This document shows, one piece after another, positions 6,112 through 16,500 of a DNA stretch of 19,499 nucleotides (its first letter is position 1; each line of letters begins with the position of its first letter). The DNA lies in contig CAZVCC010000057.1 in NCBI GenBank assembly GCA_964626015.1, positions 1 through 19,499 on the forward strand, in the 5' to 3' direction. The translations under genes were made by a program, and so were the position numbers. The notes under the pieces were generated by a model that saw nothing but the letters and a program-made list of their open reading frames with translations, did not search any database and was not told the DNA's origin. The DNA comes from CAIKZJ01 sp964626015 (GTDB lineage Bacteria > Bacteroidota > Ignavibacteria > Tepidaquicellales > Tepidaquicellaceae).

Positions 6112-7806
6112 TTGAATACAATTGCAAATAAAATATTGTTTATCGTTATAGTTATTCTTTCTTTTCAATCTGTAAGCTGCAGAAGATCTGAGATTAACTC
6201 GCCGGCATTATTCAGGCTTAATTTTCCTCTCGGGCTTGAGACGCTTGAACCAGTGATGTCTAATTCCCCGCAGACTATCTGGGTACTTATGAATGTAATG
6301 GAAGGACTTGTATCGTACAACAAACAAAATCAGATTGTTCCTCAGATTGCAAAAGAATGGAAGGTTTCAAATGACGGGCTTTTGTACACATTTGCACTAA
6401 ATACTGATGTAAAGTTTCATAATGACCCCTGTTTTCAAGACGGAAAGGGAAGGAACGTTACTGCACAGGATTTCAAATACTGCCTGGAAAGAGTAAATGA
6501 CCCAACGACAAAAACACGCGGACTCTGGGTTTTCAGAGATAAAATAAAAGGTGCAAAAGAGTACTATGAATACAAAGCGAAAAAGTCAGATGCAGAAACT
6601 AAGGACATTTCGGGAATAAAAGCGCCTAATGATTCGATACTAACAATAGAACTGATTGACCCCTTTGCCCCATTTCTTTCTTTGCTGACAATGTCTTATG
6701 CCTTGGTCTATCCGAGAGAAGCAGTTGAATTTTACGGAGATAATTTTTCGGTTCATCCGGTTGGGACAGGACCCTTTATGTTTAAAGAATGGCAGCTCGA
6801 TAAGCAGTTAACTTTAACAAGAAATCCGGAATATCATGAAAAGGACTCAGCAGGAAATAATCTACCGTATCTAAACGACGTTGAGATAACATTCACAAAA
6901 TCTCAGGAGACAGAATTTCTTGACTTTCTTAATGGAAAGTATGACTACCATGAGCCATCATCAGAGATTATTGATGCGATAACGGACGAGAACGGTAATA
7001 TGATTGATAAAAGCAAAAAAGATTTTACGCTTGTAAAGCAGCCGTGGCTTAATACTGTTTATTTGATAATGGTACAGAACGAGAATTTACCTGCGGGTAA
7101 ATCTTCTCCTTTCCTGAACAACAAGAAACTCAGACAGGCAATAAACTACGCCATCGATAAGGAACGAATTGTAAGGTTTGTCCTTAAGAATAGAGGACAT
7201 GCAGCATATAACGGACCTCTGCCGGTAGGAATGCCCGGGTACGATTCTTCTATAGCTGGATACAAGTTTAATCAAAACAAGGCAAAGGAATTACTTACCG
7301 AGGCGGGATATCCGAACGGTAAAGGACTGACACTGACGTTATACATTTCCAATGACGAATTACAAAAGAATATTGCGATTTCTATTCAAGAACAAATGAA
7401 AGATATCGGAATTGATTTTAAACTTGAACAGATGCTTCAGGCAACTTTAAACACACAGCAGCAGCAAGGTGAACTTGCCTTTACACGCGGAAACTGGGGT
7501 GCTGATTATTTTGACCCCGAAAATTTCATGTCACTTTTCTATTCAAAAAACATAGTGCCGTTTGGACCGAATAAAACCGGCTATTATAATCCTGAAATTG
7601 ACAGATTGTATGAGAAATCAATCAGAATAACAGATTTCGAAGAACGCAAAAAGATTTACAACGAAATGGAAAGAATAGTCATAGAAGATGCTGCTTGGAT
7701 TTATCTGTATTATAATCAGAAACACTACCTTCTCAGGAACAACGTTACCGGATTTTTCCTTGACGGTTTAAACAACCTTGTACTTAAATATACAAAGAAG
7801 ATATAA
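6112..7806 (+). CDS. ABC transporter oligopeptide/dipeptide-binding lipoprotein (SBP family 5)
   Basis: This 564-residue extracytoplasmic solute-binding protein belongs to the OppA/DppA family. The N-terminus is a lipoprotein signal with a hydrophobic core at residues 8-18 and an imperfect lipobox SVSC, with Cys23 the expected lipidated residue. Family features follow in order: FPLGLETLEPVMSN near 38, the YTFALNTDVKFHNDP segment near 90-105, VGTGPFMFKEW near 217, LRQAINYAIDKERIV near 340, and a C-terminal region with GADYFDPENFMSLFYS. The length is normal for the family. The start is the TTG at 6112, because an in-frame stop at 6091 leaves no ATG upstream. No permease or ATPase genes adjoin it, so it is an orphan binding protein that must work with components encoded elsewhere. 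Peptide is the likely ligand, though some members bind other solutes such as nickel. Confidence 0.9.
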   Translation: MNTIANKILFIVIVILSFQSVSCRRSEINSPALFRLNFPLGLETLEPVMSNSPQTIWVLMNVMEGLVSYNKQNQIVPQIAKEWKVSNDGLLYTFALNTDVKFHNDPCFQDGKGRNVTAQDFKYCLERVNDPTTKTRGLWVFRDKIKGAKEYYEYKAKKSDAETKDISGIKAPNDSILTIELIDPFAPFLSLLTMSYALVYPREAVEFYGDNFSVHPVGTGPFMFKEWQLDKQLTLTRNPEYHEKDSAGNNLPYLNDVEITFTKSQETEFLDFLNGKYDYHEPSSEIIDAITDENGNMIDKSKKDFTLVKQPWLNTVYLIMVQNENLPAGKSSPFLNNKKLRQAINYAIDKERIVRFVLKNRGHAAYNGPLPVGMPGYDSSIAGYKFNQNKAKELLTEAGYPNGKGLTLTLYISNDELQKNIAISIQEQMKDIGIDFKLEQMLQATLNTQQQQGELAFTRGNWGADYFDPENFMSLFYSKNIVPFGPNKTGYYNPEIDRLYEKSIRITDFEERKKIYNEMERIVIEDAAWIYLYYNQKHYLLRNNVTGFFLDGLNNLVLKYTKKI

Positions 7807-7807
7807 T

Positions 7808-7838
7808 AAAACGCCTTTCTTTTCCAGGAAGGCGTTTT
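7808..7838. terminator. Bidirectional terminator between convergent genes
   Basis: AAAACGCCTT (7808-7817) pairs with AAGGCGTTTT (7829-7838). The stem is A-rich on one side and T-rich on the other, so it can serve both the plus-strand gene ending at 7806 and the minus-strand gene ending at 7858. Confidence 0.8.
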
Positions 7839-7857
7839 GAGAATCAATTTTACAGGC

Positions 7858-9177
7858 TCATTTTAGTAAAACAAGTTTCTTTGCTTCTGCGAATGTTCCG
7901 CTTGTGATTCTGTAATAATACACACCGCTTGTCAGTGCGGAGGCATCATAATTCACTTCAAAGGTTCCAGCTTCAAAAACATTGTTTACAATCATATCGG
8001 TTTCTTTACCGAGAAGATCAAAAATCTTAATTGTCACATTATCCTTTTTCAGTACTGCAAATCTAATGGTTGTGGTCGAATTGAATGGATTTGGATAGTT
8101 TTGCCCAAGAAAATATCCCGATGGAATTTCTGTCGATATATTTTGTACCCAGACTCCTCCGTTAAGGGTTTTCAGCACTACTCCAGTATCACCAACAACA
8201 AAAACTTTATTGGCTGAACCGTGAAAATGGTGTACACTTTGCAGCTTTTGTGATGTACTTGTATTTTGCAGTACCCAATTTTGCTGCCACCCAATTAACC
8301 TTCTTATCTGTCCGCCGTTTCCGACAGCATAAGTAGTATCACCTCTTTGAATAAACTTTCTGATTTTTTGCCCCGAAGCGTCGACGTCGGTGTACCAAGT
8401 GTTACCGCTTGTAGTCGTTCTAATAATCGTATAATGCGAATTATCTCCGCCCATTACTACACCGTTAGAACCGTTAGTTTCAACATCCATATCAAATAGT
8501 TCCTTGCTTAATGATGAGTAAACTTCAAACCAGTTATTGCCCCCGTTACTAGTTTTTAGTATCACAGACCCATTATTGTAAGTCGCAAGAACGAAGCATT
8601 CGTTGCTGTCAATACCCGCCACGGAATGAATCTGAAAGTTGTTGTATATTGCAGGGAAATAATATCTTTGCAGAGTTGGGTTTGGACTCATAATATCAGT
8701 ACATTTAAGTAAAAGAGGTACTCCTAATCCGCTAACTGTTGCAATATATTTATTTCCTCCTGCCCAAAGAACAGGATAATTATGTCCGTCAACTTTTGAA
8801 TCAAAGATTATTATTGTATCAGGAGGCGAGTAAAAAACCTGCCAATTGCTTCCGCTGTTCGTGGTTGAAATAATTGGTCCCAATCCGGCAACAATCCCGT
8901 TATTGCCTGTACTATCAAAATTAAATGTAACAGGAAACTTAAAACCAGCCGGAAAATTTGAGATGACTGTAAAGTTTGCACCACCGTCATAAGATTTAAA
9001 CATTACAGGAGTCATAACTGATGGCAGGTAACCACCGATGTAAACAACCGATGGAGTAGCAAAATAAACGCAAGTAAAGTTTGCTGTAGTTCTTAAATTA
9101 ATCGGTGTCCATTGCGCACTTGAGGCGCCGGTTAACAGTAGGAAACAGAAAACCACAAGAGTAATTTTCTTTTCCAT
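7858..9177 (-). CDS. Secreted protein with Ycf48/BNR-like repeats and type IX secretion sorting domain
   Basis: This is a 439-residue exported protein. A Sec signal peptide (MEKKITLVVF...) has a probable cleavage after Ala21 in SSAQW. The body carries repeated blade-like motifs with a conserved (S/T)xxGGxxW or close variant: YDGGANF, TNSGSNW, SNGGNNW, TTSGNTW, LNGGVW. These are typical of Ycf48/BNR/sortilin-type beta-propellers. Residues 351-439 form a type A sorting domain of the Por/type IX system, with QNYPNPFNSTTTIRF at its start and the GVYYYRI...KKLVLLK ending. The protein should therefore cross the outer membrane and be surface-attached or released. Its ligand or activity is unknown. 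It stops at TGA, which shows that TGA is a stop codon in this genome. Confidence 0.88.
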   Translation of the reverse strand: MEKKITLVVFCFLLLTGASSAQWTPINLRTTANFTCVYFATPSVVYIGGYLPSVMTPVMFKSYDGGANFTVISNFPAGFKFPVTFNFDSTGNNGIVAGLGPIISTTNSGSNWQVFYSPPDTIIIFDSKVDGHNYPVLWAGGNKYIATVSGLGVPLLLKCTDIMSPNPTLQRYYFPAIYNNFQIHSVAGIDSNECFVLATYNNGSVILKTSNGGNNWFEVYSSLSKELFDMDVETNGSNGVVMGGDNSHYTIIRTTTSGNTWYTDVDASGQKIRKFIQRGDTTYAVGNGGQIRRLIGWQQNWVLQNTSTSQKLQSVHHFHGSANKVFVVGDTGVVLKTLNGGVWVQNISTEIPSGYFLGQNYPNPFNSTTTIRFAVLKKDNVTIKIFDLLGKETDMIVNNVFEAGTFEVNYDASALTSGVYYYRITSGTFAEAKKLVLLK

Positions 9178-9774
9178 AGTATTTATGATTAAATTTAAAA
9201 AGAACTTCTAATAAACTTAACATATTAAACCATTATTATAAAGAGATATTTTTATGATTTTATGTTCTCGATTTGCAATTACCGTACCATAAAGTAACAA
9301 GCGGGGTAATCTCAGAATAATAATACCATCTATTAATATTTTAGTTCACCATAACATATTTTAACTATAAGAATTACTTTATATAAAATACATTCTTTAC
9401 TTATTTCTTATAAGTAGTATTATGCACATTATTTATTAGAATATTGACTTTTTCATTTTTTGATACCTGACGTGCAGATCCCCCTCACATAAAATAATAC
9501 ATAAAATAGTACACTAATGGCGCATTAATAGCATACTTATATACAAAAGTATAGTGTTGGCAGTGCTGAAGCCATGCTGATGGTGTGTTGTTTTTGTTTT
9601 ATAACAATAATCTATTATGATATTAGCTTTTAAACAAATATTTTAGGTACAAATTCTTAATATTTTCTGATTTACAGAATCCCAGGGTTTAATAACAATA
9701 CAAGTTAGTGAAAAAGAAATTAGTTGCATTATGTGGAAATGTTGTTTAACTTAGATAAAAAAGAGGATTCCGAA
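9178..9774. other. Long AT-rich intergenic region, no gene recognised
   Basis: About 550-600 bp lie between two divergent genes. It is very AT-rich with many stops in all frames. A small inverted repeat (ATACTT 9533-9538 / AAGTAT 9547-9552) precedes a short GC-richer patch at about 9553-9590. It must hold the promoters of both flanking genes, but I see no convincing promoter element, riboswitch or small RNA. Confidence 0.5.
9761..9766 (+). promoter_or_regulatory. Shine-Dalgarno sequence that fixes the kinase start
   Basis: AAGAGG lies eight bases before the ATG at 9775. The longer readings starting at TTG 9724 or ATG 9739 have no such signal. Confidence 0.6.
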
Positions 9775-11229
9775 ATGATTGAGGATTCGGTTTATAAAGA
9801 TATTTTTGACAACAGTTCTGAAGCCATATTATTTACTGCTCCGGACGGGAGGATTTTCTCTGCTAATCCCGCTGCATGCCAGATGTTCGGTATGTCTGAA
9901 GAAGAGATTTGCAAAGGTGGCAGAGAGAAAATAGTTGACTCTACAGACCCAAGACTAATATCTGCAATTGAGGAAAGAAACAGTAAAGGTTACATCTTAC
10001 GCGAGATAACATTCATAAGAAAAGACGGCTCTAAGTTTCATGGTTATGTTTCCTCAAAAATATTCAAGACAAAAGATGGGGAAGACCGAACAAGTATGGT
10101 TATTAAGGATATGACAATTTACAGAGATGCTATGAAGAGGTTAAAAGACAGCGAGGAGAAGTATAAAAACCTTTTCAATAAATCGCAGGTAGCTATGTTT
10201 CAGTCAAAGCTTGACGGATCGGAGGCACTCGACTTTAATGATAAATATTGCGAACTGACGGGTTATTCACACGACGAAATAATAGGTAAACCAGCAACCC
10301 TGCGATCGGCTTATCCAGAAAAAAGAGACGAGATGGTATCTGCTTTAAAAGAGAAAGGTGTGATTACTGATTTTGAGGCAGAGGTATTAACAAAAAATGG
10401 AGATATTCTGACGGTACTCGCATCAAATGTGTTATATCCAGAAGAGAATATAATTATTGGAAGCATGGTTGATATAACAAAGAGGAAGAAGATGGAAATT
10501 GCTTTAAGAGATAGTGAAAAATCTTTGAAGAGATCAAACTCTGAAAAGGAAAAGTACTTTTCAATTCTGGCTCACGACCTTAGGAGTCCAATCAGTTCTT
10601 TTATTGGGATTACAGAATTAATGAAAGAAGACGTAAGGCAGTTTACGATTACGGAGCTTGAATCGCTTGCTGACAAGATGAACAAATCCGCAAAAAACCT
10701 TATGTTTCTTTTGACAAATTTACTTGAATGGTCGATGGTGAAAGGCGGAATGGTAAATTTTGAACCGGAGAATCTCGACCTTTGGGAATTAGTTGATTCG
10801 ATTGAAAAGGAGAATGAAGAGTTATTTATAAACAAGAAGATTGATTTTCATAATAATTTAGAAAAGAATATAATCGTTTTTGCTGATAAAGAAATGGTTA
10901 GAATAATTATTCGAAATTTAATAACAAATTCTGTTAAATTTTCGAATGAAAAAAGCAGTGTCCGAATTACGGGAAAAGTCCTAAATGATAAGTCTATAGA
11001 GGTATGCGTATGTGATAATGGAATCGGTATGAGTGATAATATTCTTAAGAATCTTTTCATTCTTGACGCTAACGTTAAAAGAGAAGGGACTGCAAATGAA
11101 AAAAGCACAGGATTAGGATTGATGATTTGCAAAGAATTTGTGGAAAAACACAACGGCAAAATATGGGCTAAAAGTGAAGAGGGTAAAGGAAGTGAATTTT
11201 ATTTTACGATAAATACAAAACGCGTATAG
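9775..11229 (+). CDS. Soluble PAS-PAS sensor histidine kinase, orphan
   Basis: This is a 484-residue cytoplasmic kinase with no membrane segment. A first PAS domain (about residues 6-118) begins directly after the start, and a second PAS (about 125-238) ends with the PAC-type MVDITKRK. The HisKA dimerisation domain (about 245-325) holds the phospho-acceptor His267 in the H-box LAHDLRSP. The HATPase domain (about 370-482) shows the N-box NLITNSVKFS at 381-390, G1 box DNGIGM at 414-419 and G2 box GLGL at 446-449, so it should be active. I prefer ATG 9775 because of the AAGAGG before it, but the frame stays open to TTG 9724 (501 residues). No response regulator gene is adjacent. The signal is unknown, though soluble PAS sensors usually read a cytoplasmic ligand or redox state. 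Confidence 0.9.
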   Translation: MIEDSVYKDIFDNSSEAILFTAPDGRIFSANPAACQMFGMSEEEICKGGREKIVDSTDPRLISAIEERNSKGYILREITFIRKDGSKFHGYVSSKIFKTKDGEDRTSMVIKDMTIYRDAMKRLKDSEEKYKNLFNKSQVAMFQSKLDGSEALDFNDKYCELTGYSHDEIIGKPATLRSAYPEKRDEMVSALKEKGVITDFEAEVLTKNGDILTVLASNVLYPEENIIIGSMVDITKRKKMEIALRDSEKSLKRSNSEKEKYFSILAHDLRSPISSFIGITELMKEDVRQFTITELESLADKMNKSAKNLMFLLTNLLEWSMVKGGMVNFEPENLDLWELVDSIEKENEELFINKKIDFHNNLEKNIIVFADKEMVRIIIRNLITNSVKFSNEKSSVRITGKVLNDKSIEVCVCDNGIGMSDNILKNLFILDANVKREGTANEKSTGLGLMICKEFVEKHNGKIWAKSEEGKGSEFYFTINTKRV

Positions 11230-11270
11230 CGATAAAAAGGTTTAATTATCTCTCTTAAATAAATAACACA

Positions 11271-11363
11271 GTGGATATTGAAAATCTAATCACAATTGCA
11301 GAGAATAATAATCAATATGCTTTAGAATACTTTAATTTTATATTGAATACTAAAAGCAATTAG
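11271..11363 (+). CDS. Possible 30-residue small ORF after the kinase gene
   Basis: GTG at 11271 opens a frame reading MDIENLITIAENNNQY and ending FILNTKSN before TAG. It begins 41 bp after the kinase stop and overlaps the 3' end of the convergent peptidase gene by a few bases. The composition looks protein-like and could form an amphipathic helix. It has no clear ribosome binding site and may be chance in AT-rich DNA or a relic of a longer gene. Confidence 0.15.
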   Translation: MDIENLITIAENNNQYALEYFNFILNTKSN

Positions 11364-13468
11364 TAGAGTGGTGTTATACCCATATTGTAGAACATGAACG
11401 CCCACTTATCTGTAACAGCTTCGATTATCATCTTTGTCGGTCTACCAGAACCATGCCCCGCATTAACTTCAACTCTTATAATAACTGGATTATCGCCTTT
11501 ATAAACCTCCTGCAATCTTGCTGCATACTTAAATGAATGTGCAGGCACTACCCTGTCGTCGTGGTCTGATGTAGTTACCATCGTCGCCGGATAATTCAAG
11601 CCTTCTTTTAGGTTGTGATATGGTGAATAACTAAGTAAATACTTAAACTGCTCTTCGCTTTCCTCGCTTGAGCCGTAATCAGTTACCCATGCCCAGCCGA
11701 TTGTAAACTTATGATACCTGAGCATATCCATAACACCTACTGCCGGAAATGCAACTCTGAAAAGCTCCGGTCTTTGGTTTATGACAGCACCAACGAGCAG
11801 CCCGCCGTTTGAGCCCCCTTCTACAGCTAAATACTTTGATGATGTATATCCTTGATTAATAAGGTACTCGCCGGCAGCTATGAAATCATCGAAGACATTT
11901 TGCTTGTTAAGTTTTGTACCCGCCATGTGCCACTCTTTACCGTACTCCCCTCCCCCTCTTATGTTTGCGAGTGCATATACTCCACCATTTTCAAGAAGAA
12001 TAATGTTCGATGTGCTGAAAGATGGCTTCATGCTTGCGTTAAACCCGCCGTAACCGTAAAGGAGTGCAGGATTATTCCCGTCAAGTTTTAGACCTTTCTT
12101 GTGAACTATAAACATAGGAACTTTTGTACCATCCTTGCTCATGTAGAATACCTGCTTAGTCTCATACTTGCTGGCATCGAATTTTATTTCAGACTCCCTG
12201 TAAACAGACATCTTATTATTTGCAATATCATACTTCATTATCACCGAAGGATAAAGAAATGAAGCAAATGTAAAAAATATTACATCTTCATCTTTATTAG
12301 CACTGAAACCGGAAACAGTGCCGAATGTCGGCAGCGGCAGTTCAGTAATTCGGGAACCATTTAAATCATAAACAAATATCTTATCGTTAGCATCTACCAT
12401 GTACTGTACAAGAAACTTGTTATTCGATATAGATACGCTCGTGAGTACATCGCTTGCTTCGGGAATAACATCTGTGAACAATCCCGTTTTAGTATCATAC
12501 TTCACAACCTTATTCTTTGGAGCATCTTTATTCGTACTGATGTAAATCACATTTTCAATATTATTAATTACGGAATAGTTATTCCCGTCAAACCCTGTAG
12601 CTATAGGCTTAAACTCGGTATCTCCGGCGGCTAAATTTTTATAATATAATTCATTCCCCCTGACCCCCCTTTTACCTTTTGACATGTATAAAAACATCTG
12701 GTCTTTTGATGTGTAAACTGATGCCGTGTATTCAGGGTGCTCCCTGTCTTCCCAGATTAGCACATCTGCGCTCTGGTCAGTTCCGATTTTATGAAAATAA
12801 ACTTTCTGGCTTTCGTTTTTCGAAGAAAGTTCTTTTCCTTCCTCGGGAGCGTCATACCTGTTGTAATAGAAACCATCTCCATGCCATGAAGCACCTGAGA
12901 ATTTTACCCATTTAAGGTGATCATTTAATTTCGCCTTTGTCGCAACATCCATTACAAAAAACTCATTCCAGTCCGACCCTGCTTTTGAAATTCCGTAAAC
13001 AAAATACTTCCCATCTTTAGAAGGTGATATTGTTGAAATAGAAACAGTACCGTCAGTAGAAAACGTATTGGGGTCAAGAAATACCTCAGGCATTCCGTCA
13101 ATTCCTTTTTGGATATAAAGAACGTTTTGGTTCTGCATTCCGTCGTTCTTATAGAAGAAATAATAATCACCTGCTTTGAATGGTGCACCGTATTTAGGAT
13201 AGTTCCAGATTTCATTGAGTCTTTCCCTTATCTTGTCCCTAAATGGTATCTTTTCAAGATATGAAAAAGTAACTTGGTTTTCTTTGTTCACCCATTCTTT
13301 CACTTCATCAGAATTGAAATCTTCCATCCACCTGTAAGGGTCTGGAACAGTCGTTCCGAAATACACGTCCGCATGCCTCTCTTTACGTGCTTCAGGATAG
13401 CTTAGTCTTTGTGCATAAGCATTGAATATGAAACCGAATAAAATTACAACTGTTAAAATTTTCTTCAT
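11360..13468 (-). CDS. Exported prolyl oligopeptidase (peptidase family S9A)
   Basis: This serine peptidase cleaves short peptides after proline. The 702-residue chain begins with a Sec signal peptide (MKKILTVVILFGFIFNAYAQ, probable cleavage after Ala19), so it acts in the periplasm or outside. The N-terminal S9 region starts YPEARKERHADVYFGTTVPDPYRWMED, and a beta-propeller lid covers about residues 90-440. The C-terminal alpha/beta hydrolase domain carries Ser553 in GGSNGGLL, Asp637 in SDHDDRVVPAHSFK and His672 in NAGHGSGRP. These are the complete triad at positions close to the classical prolyl oligopeptidase (554, 641, 680). It lies 39 bp behind the 2-oxoglutarate dehydrogenase gene on the same strand and may be cotranscribed. 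With the peptide-binding lipoprotein at 6112 it suggests use of external peptides. Confidence 0.93.
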   Translation of the reverse strand: MKKILTVVILFGFIFNAYAQRLSYPEARKERHADVYFGTTVPDPYRWMEDFNSDEVKEWVNKENQVTFSYLEKIPFRDKIRERLNEIWNYPKYGAPFKAGDYYFFYKNDGMQNQNVLYIQKGIDGMPEVFLDPNTFSTDGTVSISTISPSKDGKYFVYGISKAGSDWNEFFVMDVATKAKLNDHLKWVKFSGASWHGDGFYYNRYDAPEEGKELSSKNESQKVYFHKIGTDQSADVLIWEDREHPEYTASVYTSKDQMFLYMSKGKRGVRGNELYYKNLAAGDTEFKPIATGFDGNNYSVINNIENVIYISTNKDAPKNKVVKYDTKTGLFTDVIPEASDVLTSVSISNNKFLVQYMVDANDKIFVYDLNGSRITELPLPTFGTVSGFSANKDEDVIFFTFASFLYPSVIMKYDIANNKMSVYRESEIKFDASKYETKQVFYMSKDGTKVPMFIVHKKGLKLDGNNPALLYGYGGFNASMKPSFSTSNIILLENGGVYALANIRGGGEYGKEWHMAGTKLNKQNVFDDFIAAGEYLINQGYTSSKYLAVEGGSNGGLLVGAVINQRPELFRVAFPAVGVMDMLRYHKFTIGWAWVTDYGSSEESEEQFKYLLSYSPYHNLKEGLNYPATMVTTSDHDDRVVPAHSFKYAARLQEVYKGDNPVIIRVEVNAGHGSGRPTKMIIEAVTDKWAFMFYNMGITPLY

Positions 13469-13507
13469 AAGAATTATTTGATTTTAAACTTATTGTTTTA
13501 CCTTAAT

Positions 13508-16500
13508 CTATTTAAATGCTTTTTCAATAAGTACTTTCTGTGTCTCATTATACATCTTGTAAGAACCCGGAGCCGGACTTGCACTTTCCTTTCTCGAAAC
13601 GTATTCAAGCGATTTTCCTTTGAAATCTTTTTCATTCAGTCTCACCTTAAGAAAATTCTGTGCACCCATATTCTCCGGCTCTTCCTGAACCCATACAACC
13701 GATTTTGCATTTTTATAATTATTCGCTACTTTTATCAATCCATTCTCAGGAAGAGGATAGTACTGCTCAAGCCTTACTATTGCAACATCTTTAATATTGT
13801 TATCTGATCTGTATTTTAACAGGTCATAATATACTTTTCCGCTTGTTACAATAACCTTCCGTGTTTTACTTTTATCTGCTTTAGAATCATCAAGTACTTC
13901 CATGAACTTACCCGAAGTGAATTCATCAATACCGGATTTTACGTCAGGATGACGCAACAAACTTTTTGGTGTAAATATAACAAGAGGTCTTCTCTTATTC
14001 GATTTTGCCTGATTTCTCAACAGATGAAAATACTGTGCCGAAGTTGTCAGGTTGCAAACACGCATATTATCTTCAGCGCATAATGTCAGAAATCTTTCTA
14101 TCCTTGCGCTTGAATGCTCGGAGCCCTGTCCTTCCTGCCCGTGGGGAAGCAGCATAACAAGATGGTTAGGTAGTTTCCATTTAGTATAAGAAGCTACGAT
14201 AAAGTTATCAAGCAATACCTGAGCCGCATTCGCAAAATCTCCAAATTGTGCTTCCCATATTACGAGTGATACTGGGTCTGATGTTGTGTAACCATACTCA
14301 AACCCAAGAACAGCAGCCTCAGAAAGCAAACTATCATAAGTTTCGATTGCTGCCTGTCCTTCTTTTAAATGGTTTAAAGGTATATATTCTGAATCGTCAT
14401 TTATATCCGTAAGCAGTGTATGCCTTTGAGAGAATGTTCCTCTTGAAACATCCTGCCCGCTGAATCTAACCGGTATTCCCTCAATTAGTAGAGAACCCAA
14501 TGCAAGAGCTTCCCCCATTGCCCAGTCAGCACCTGCATTCTTTGTTATGAACTCTTTTCTTCCTTCTATGAATTTCTTCAGCTTTGGATGCAGATTAAAT
14601 GTTTCGGGTAACTCTGTCAGTCCTTTAACAATTGTTTCTACTGTTTCCTTTGTTACGCTGGTTTCTCCGTCATCTCTGTATCTTTCAATTTCTTCCTGTG
14701 TTGAGGAAAGAGGTATGTCTGAAAATGGTTTTATGTAATTGTCCTGACCAATTTTTACGTGCTCATAATTTGCATCCATTTTTTCAAATATCTGCTTTTC
14801 CATTTCTTTCACATCGTCTTCGTTAATTACTCTTTCCTCAAGAAGCTTTGATTGATATATATTTCTTACAGATGGATGCTGCTTTATTAAATTATAAAGC
14901 AATGGCTGAGTAAATCCCGGCTCGTCTGTTTCGTTGTGTCCGAGTCTTCTGTATGAAAAGACGTCAATAACTACATCCTTGTTATATTTCATTCTGTATT
15001 CATAAGAGAGCTTCGTTACCCACATACACGCCTCAGGGTCGTCGCCGTTTACATGAAATATTGGTGCCTGTATCATCTTTGCAACATCTGAAGCATATAC
15101 AGATGAACGTGCATCAATAGGTGTTGTAGTAAACCCAATCTGATTATTAATTATTATGTGAATCGTTCCGCCTGTCCTGTATCCATGCAGCTGTGAAAGG
15201 TTTAGAGTTTCAGCTACTATACCCTCTCCGGCAAATGCAGCATCACCATGCAGTAATACAGGTATTATTTTATTCTTATCAGAATCATTTAATCTCCTCT
15301 GTTTTGCTCTTACAATTCCCTCTACAACAGGATTCACAAATTCAAGATGAGAAGGATTTGATGCTATCGATACTTTAATCTTTTTCCCTTCTGTTGTTTC
15401 ATAATCACCTGAAGCACCCAAATGATATTTAACATCACCTGAACCCTGAGCTGATTTCAGGTCTACAATATCTTCAAACTCTGAAAATATTGCATGAAGC
15501 GGTTTACCTATTATATTCGCCAGGACGTTAAGCCTTCCCCTGTGCGCCATCCCAAGTACTATTTCCTTTACATCATCATTTGCAGCATCATTCATCAGGT
15601 AATCCAATATAGGTATAATCGTCTCTGAACCTTCAAGCGAAAACCTCTTGTGTCCTAAATATTTTTTATCTATGTACTTTTCAAAATCTTCCGCCTGTAT
15701 TAGCTTGTAAAGTATATTTTTCTTGAAATCACTGTTATAAATTGGGGTGTTCCTGACGGTTTCCATGTTGTTCTGAAGCCATTGCTTTTCATCGGGGTCC
15801 TGTATATGCCTGTATTCAACACCAATATTTTCGCAGTAAGTCTGATGAAGCATGTCAAGTATTGCACGAAGCGAAGCAGTCTTGTATCCGCCCAGTCCGT
15901 CGCAGAAAAATTTCCTGTCAAAATCCCAGACCGTAAACCCGTAGTTTAGCGGGTCAAGCTCTGCATGATACTGTGCTTTCGGATGAAGCGGGTCGAGGTT
16001 TGACAAAAGATGTCCTCGTACCCTGTACATGTTCATTAATTGCGTTACCCGTGTGTATTTTTCAATTTCTTTAATGTTAAACGAAGAATCAAAATCCTCA
16101 GGATTATTGTCGGGCTTCCAGACAAGTGGCTTTACAAGAAGTCCAAGGTCTTCAAATATCTCTTCGTAAAAATTATCATCCCCTGCTATCAATTCACTTA
16201 CTTTCTTCAGAAATAATCCCGATTCCGCACCTTGAATAATTCTATGGTCATAAGTGCTTGTGATGTTCATTACTTTACTTATTCCGAGAGTTGAGAATAT
16301 CTGTCCGCTTGCTGCTTCAAAGCCCGGCGGATAGTCTATACTACCCGTAGCAATGATAGCACCCTGACCAACCATCAGCCTCGGATTAGACGAAGATGTA
16401 CCAATCGTTCCGGGATTTGTTAGAGAAATTGTTGTACCCATAAAATCGGAAACTTCAATCTTATTACTTCTTGCCCTGCTGATGATATCGTTGTAAGTAT

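Noticed and set aside
9553..9600. Riboswitch or small RNA in the GC-richer patch before the kinase gene
   Set aside because: No stable multi-stem structure or known consensus could be made out by eye.
13478..13807. 109-residue plus-strand frame and other frames opposite the Kgd-type gene
   Set aside because: They lie opposite a long, well-supported gene and have no recognisable domain.
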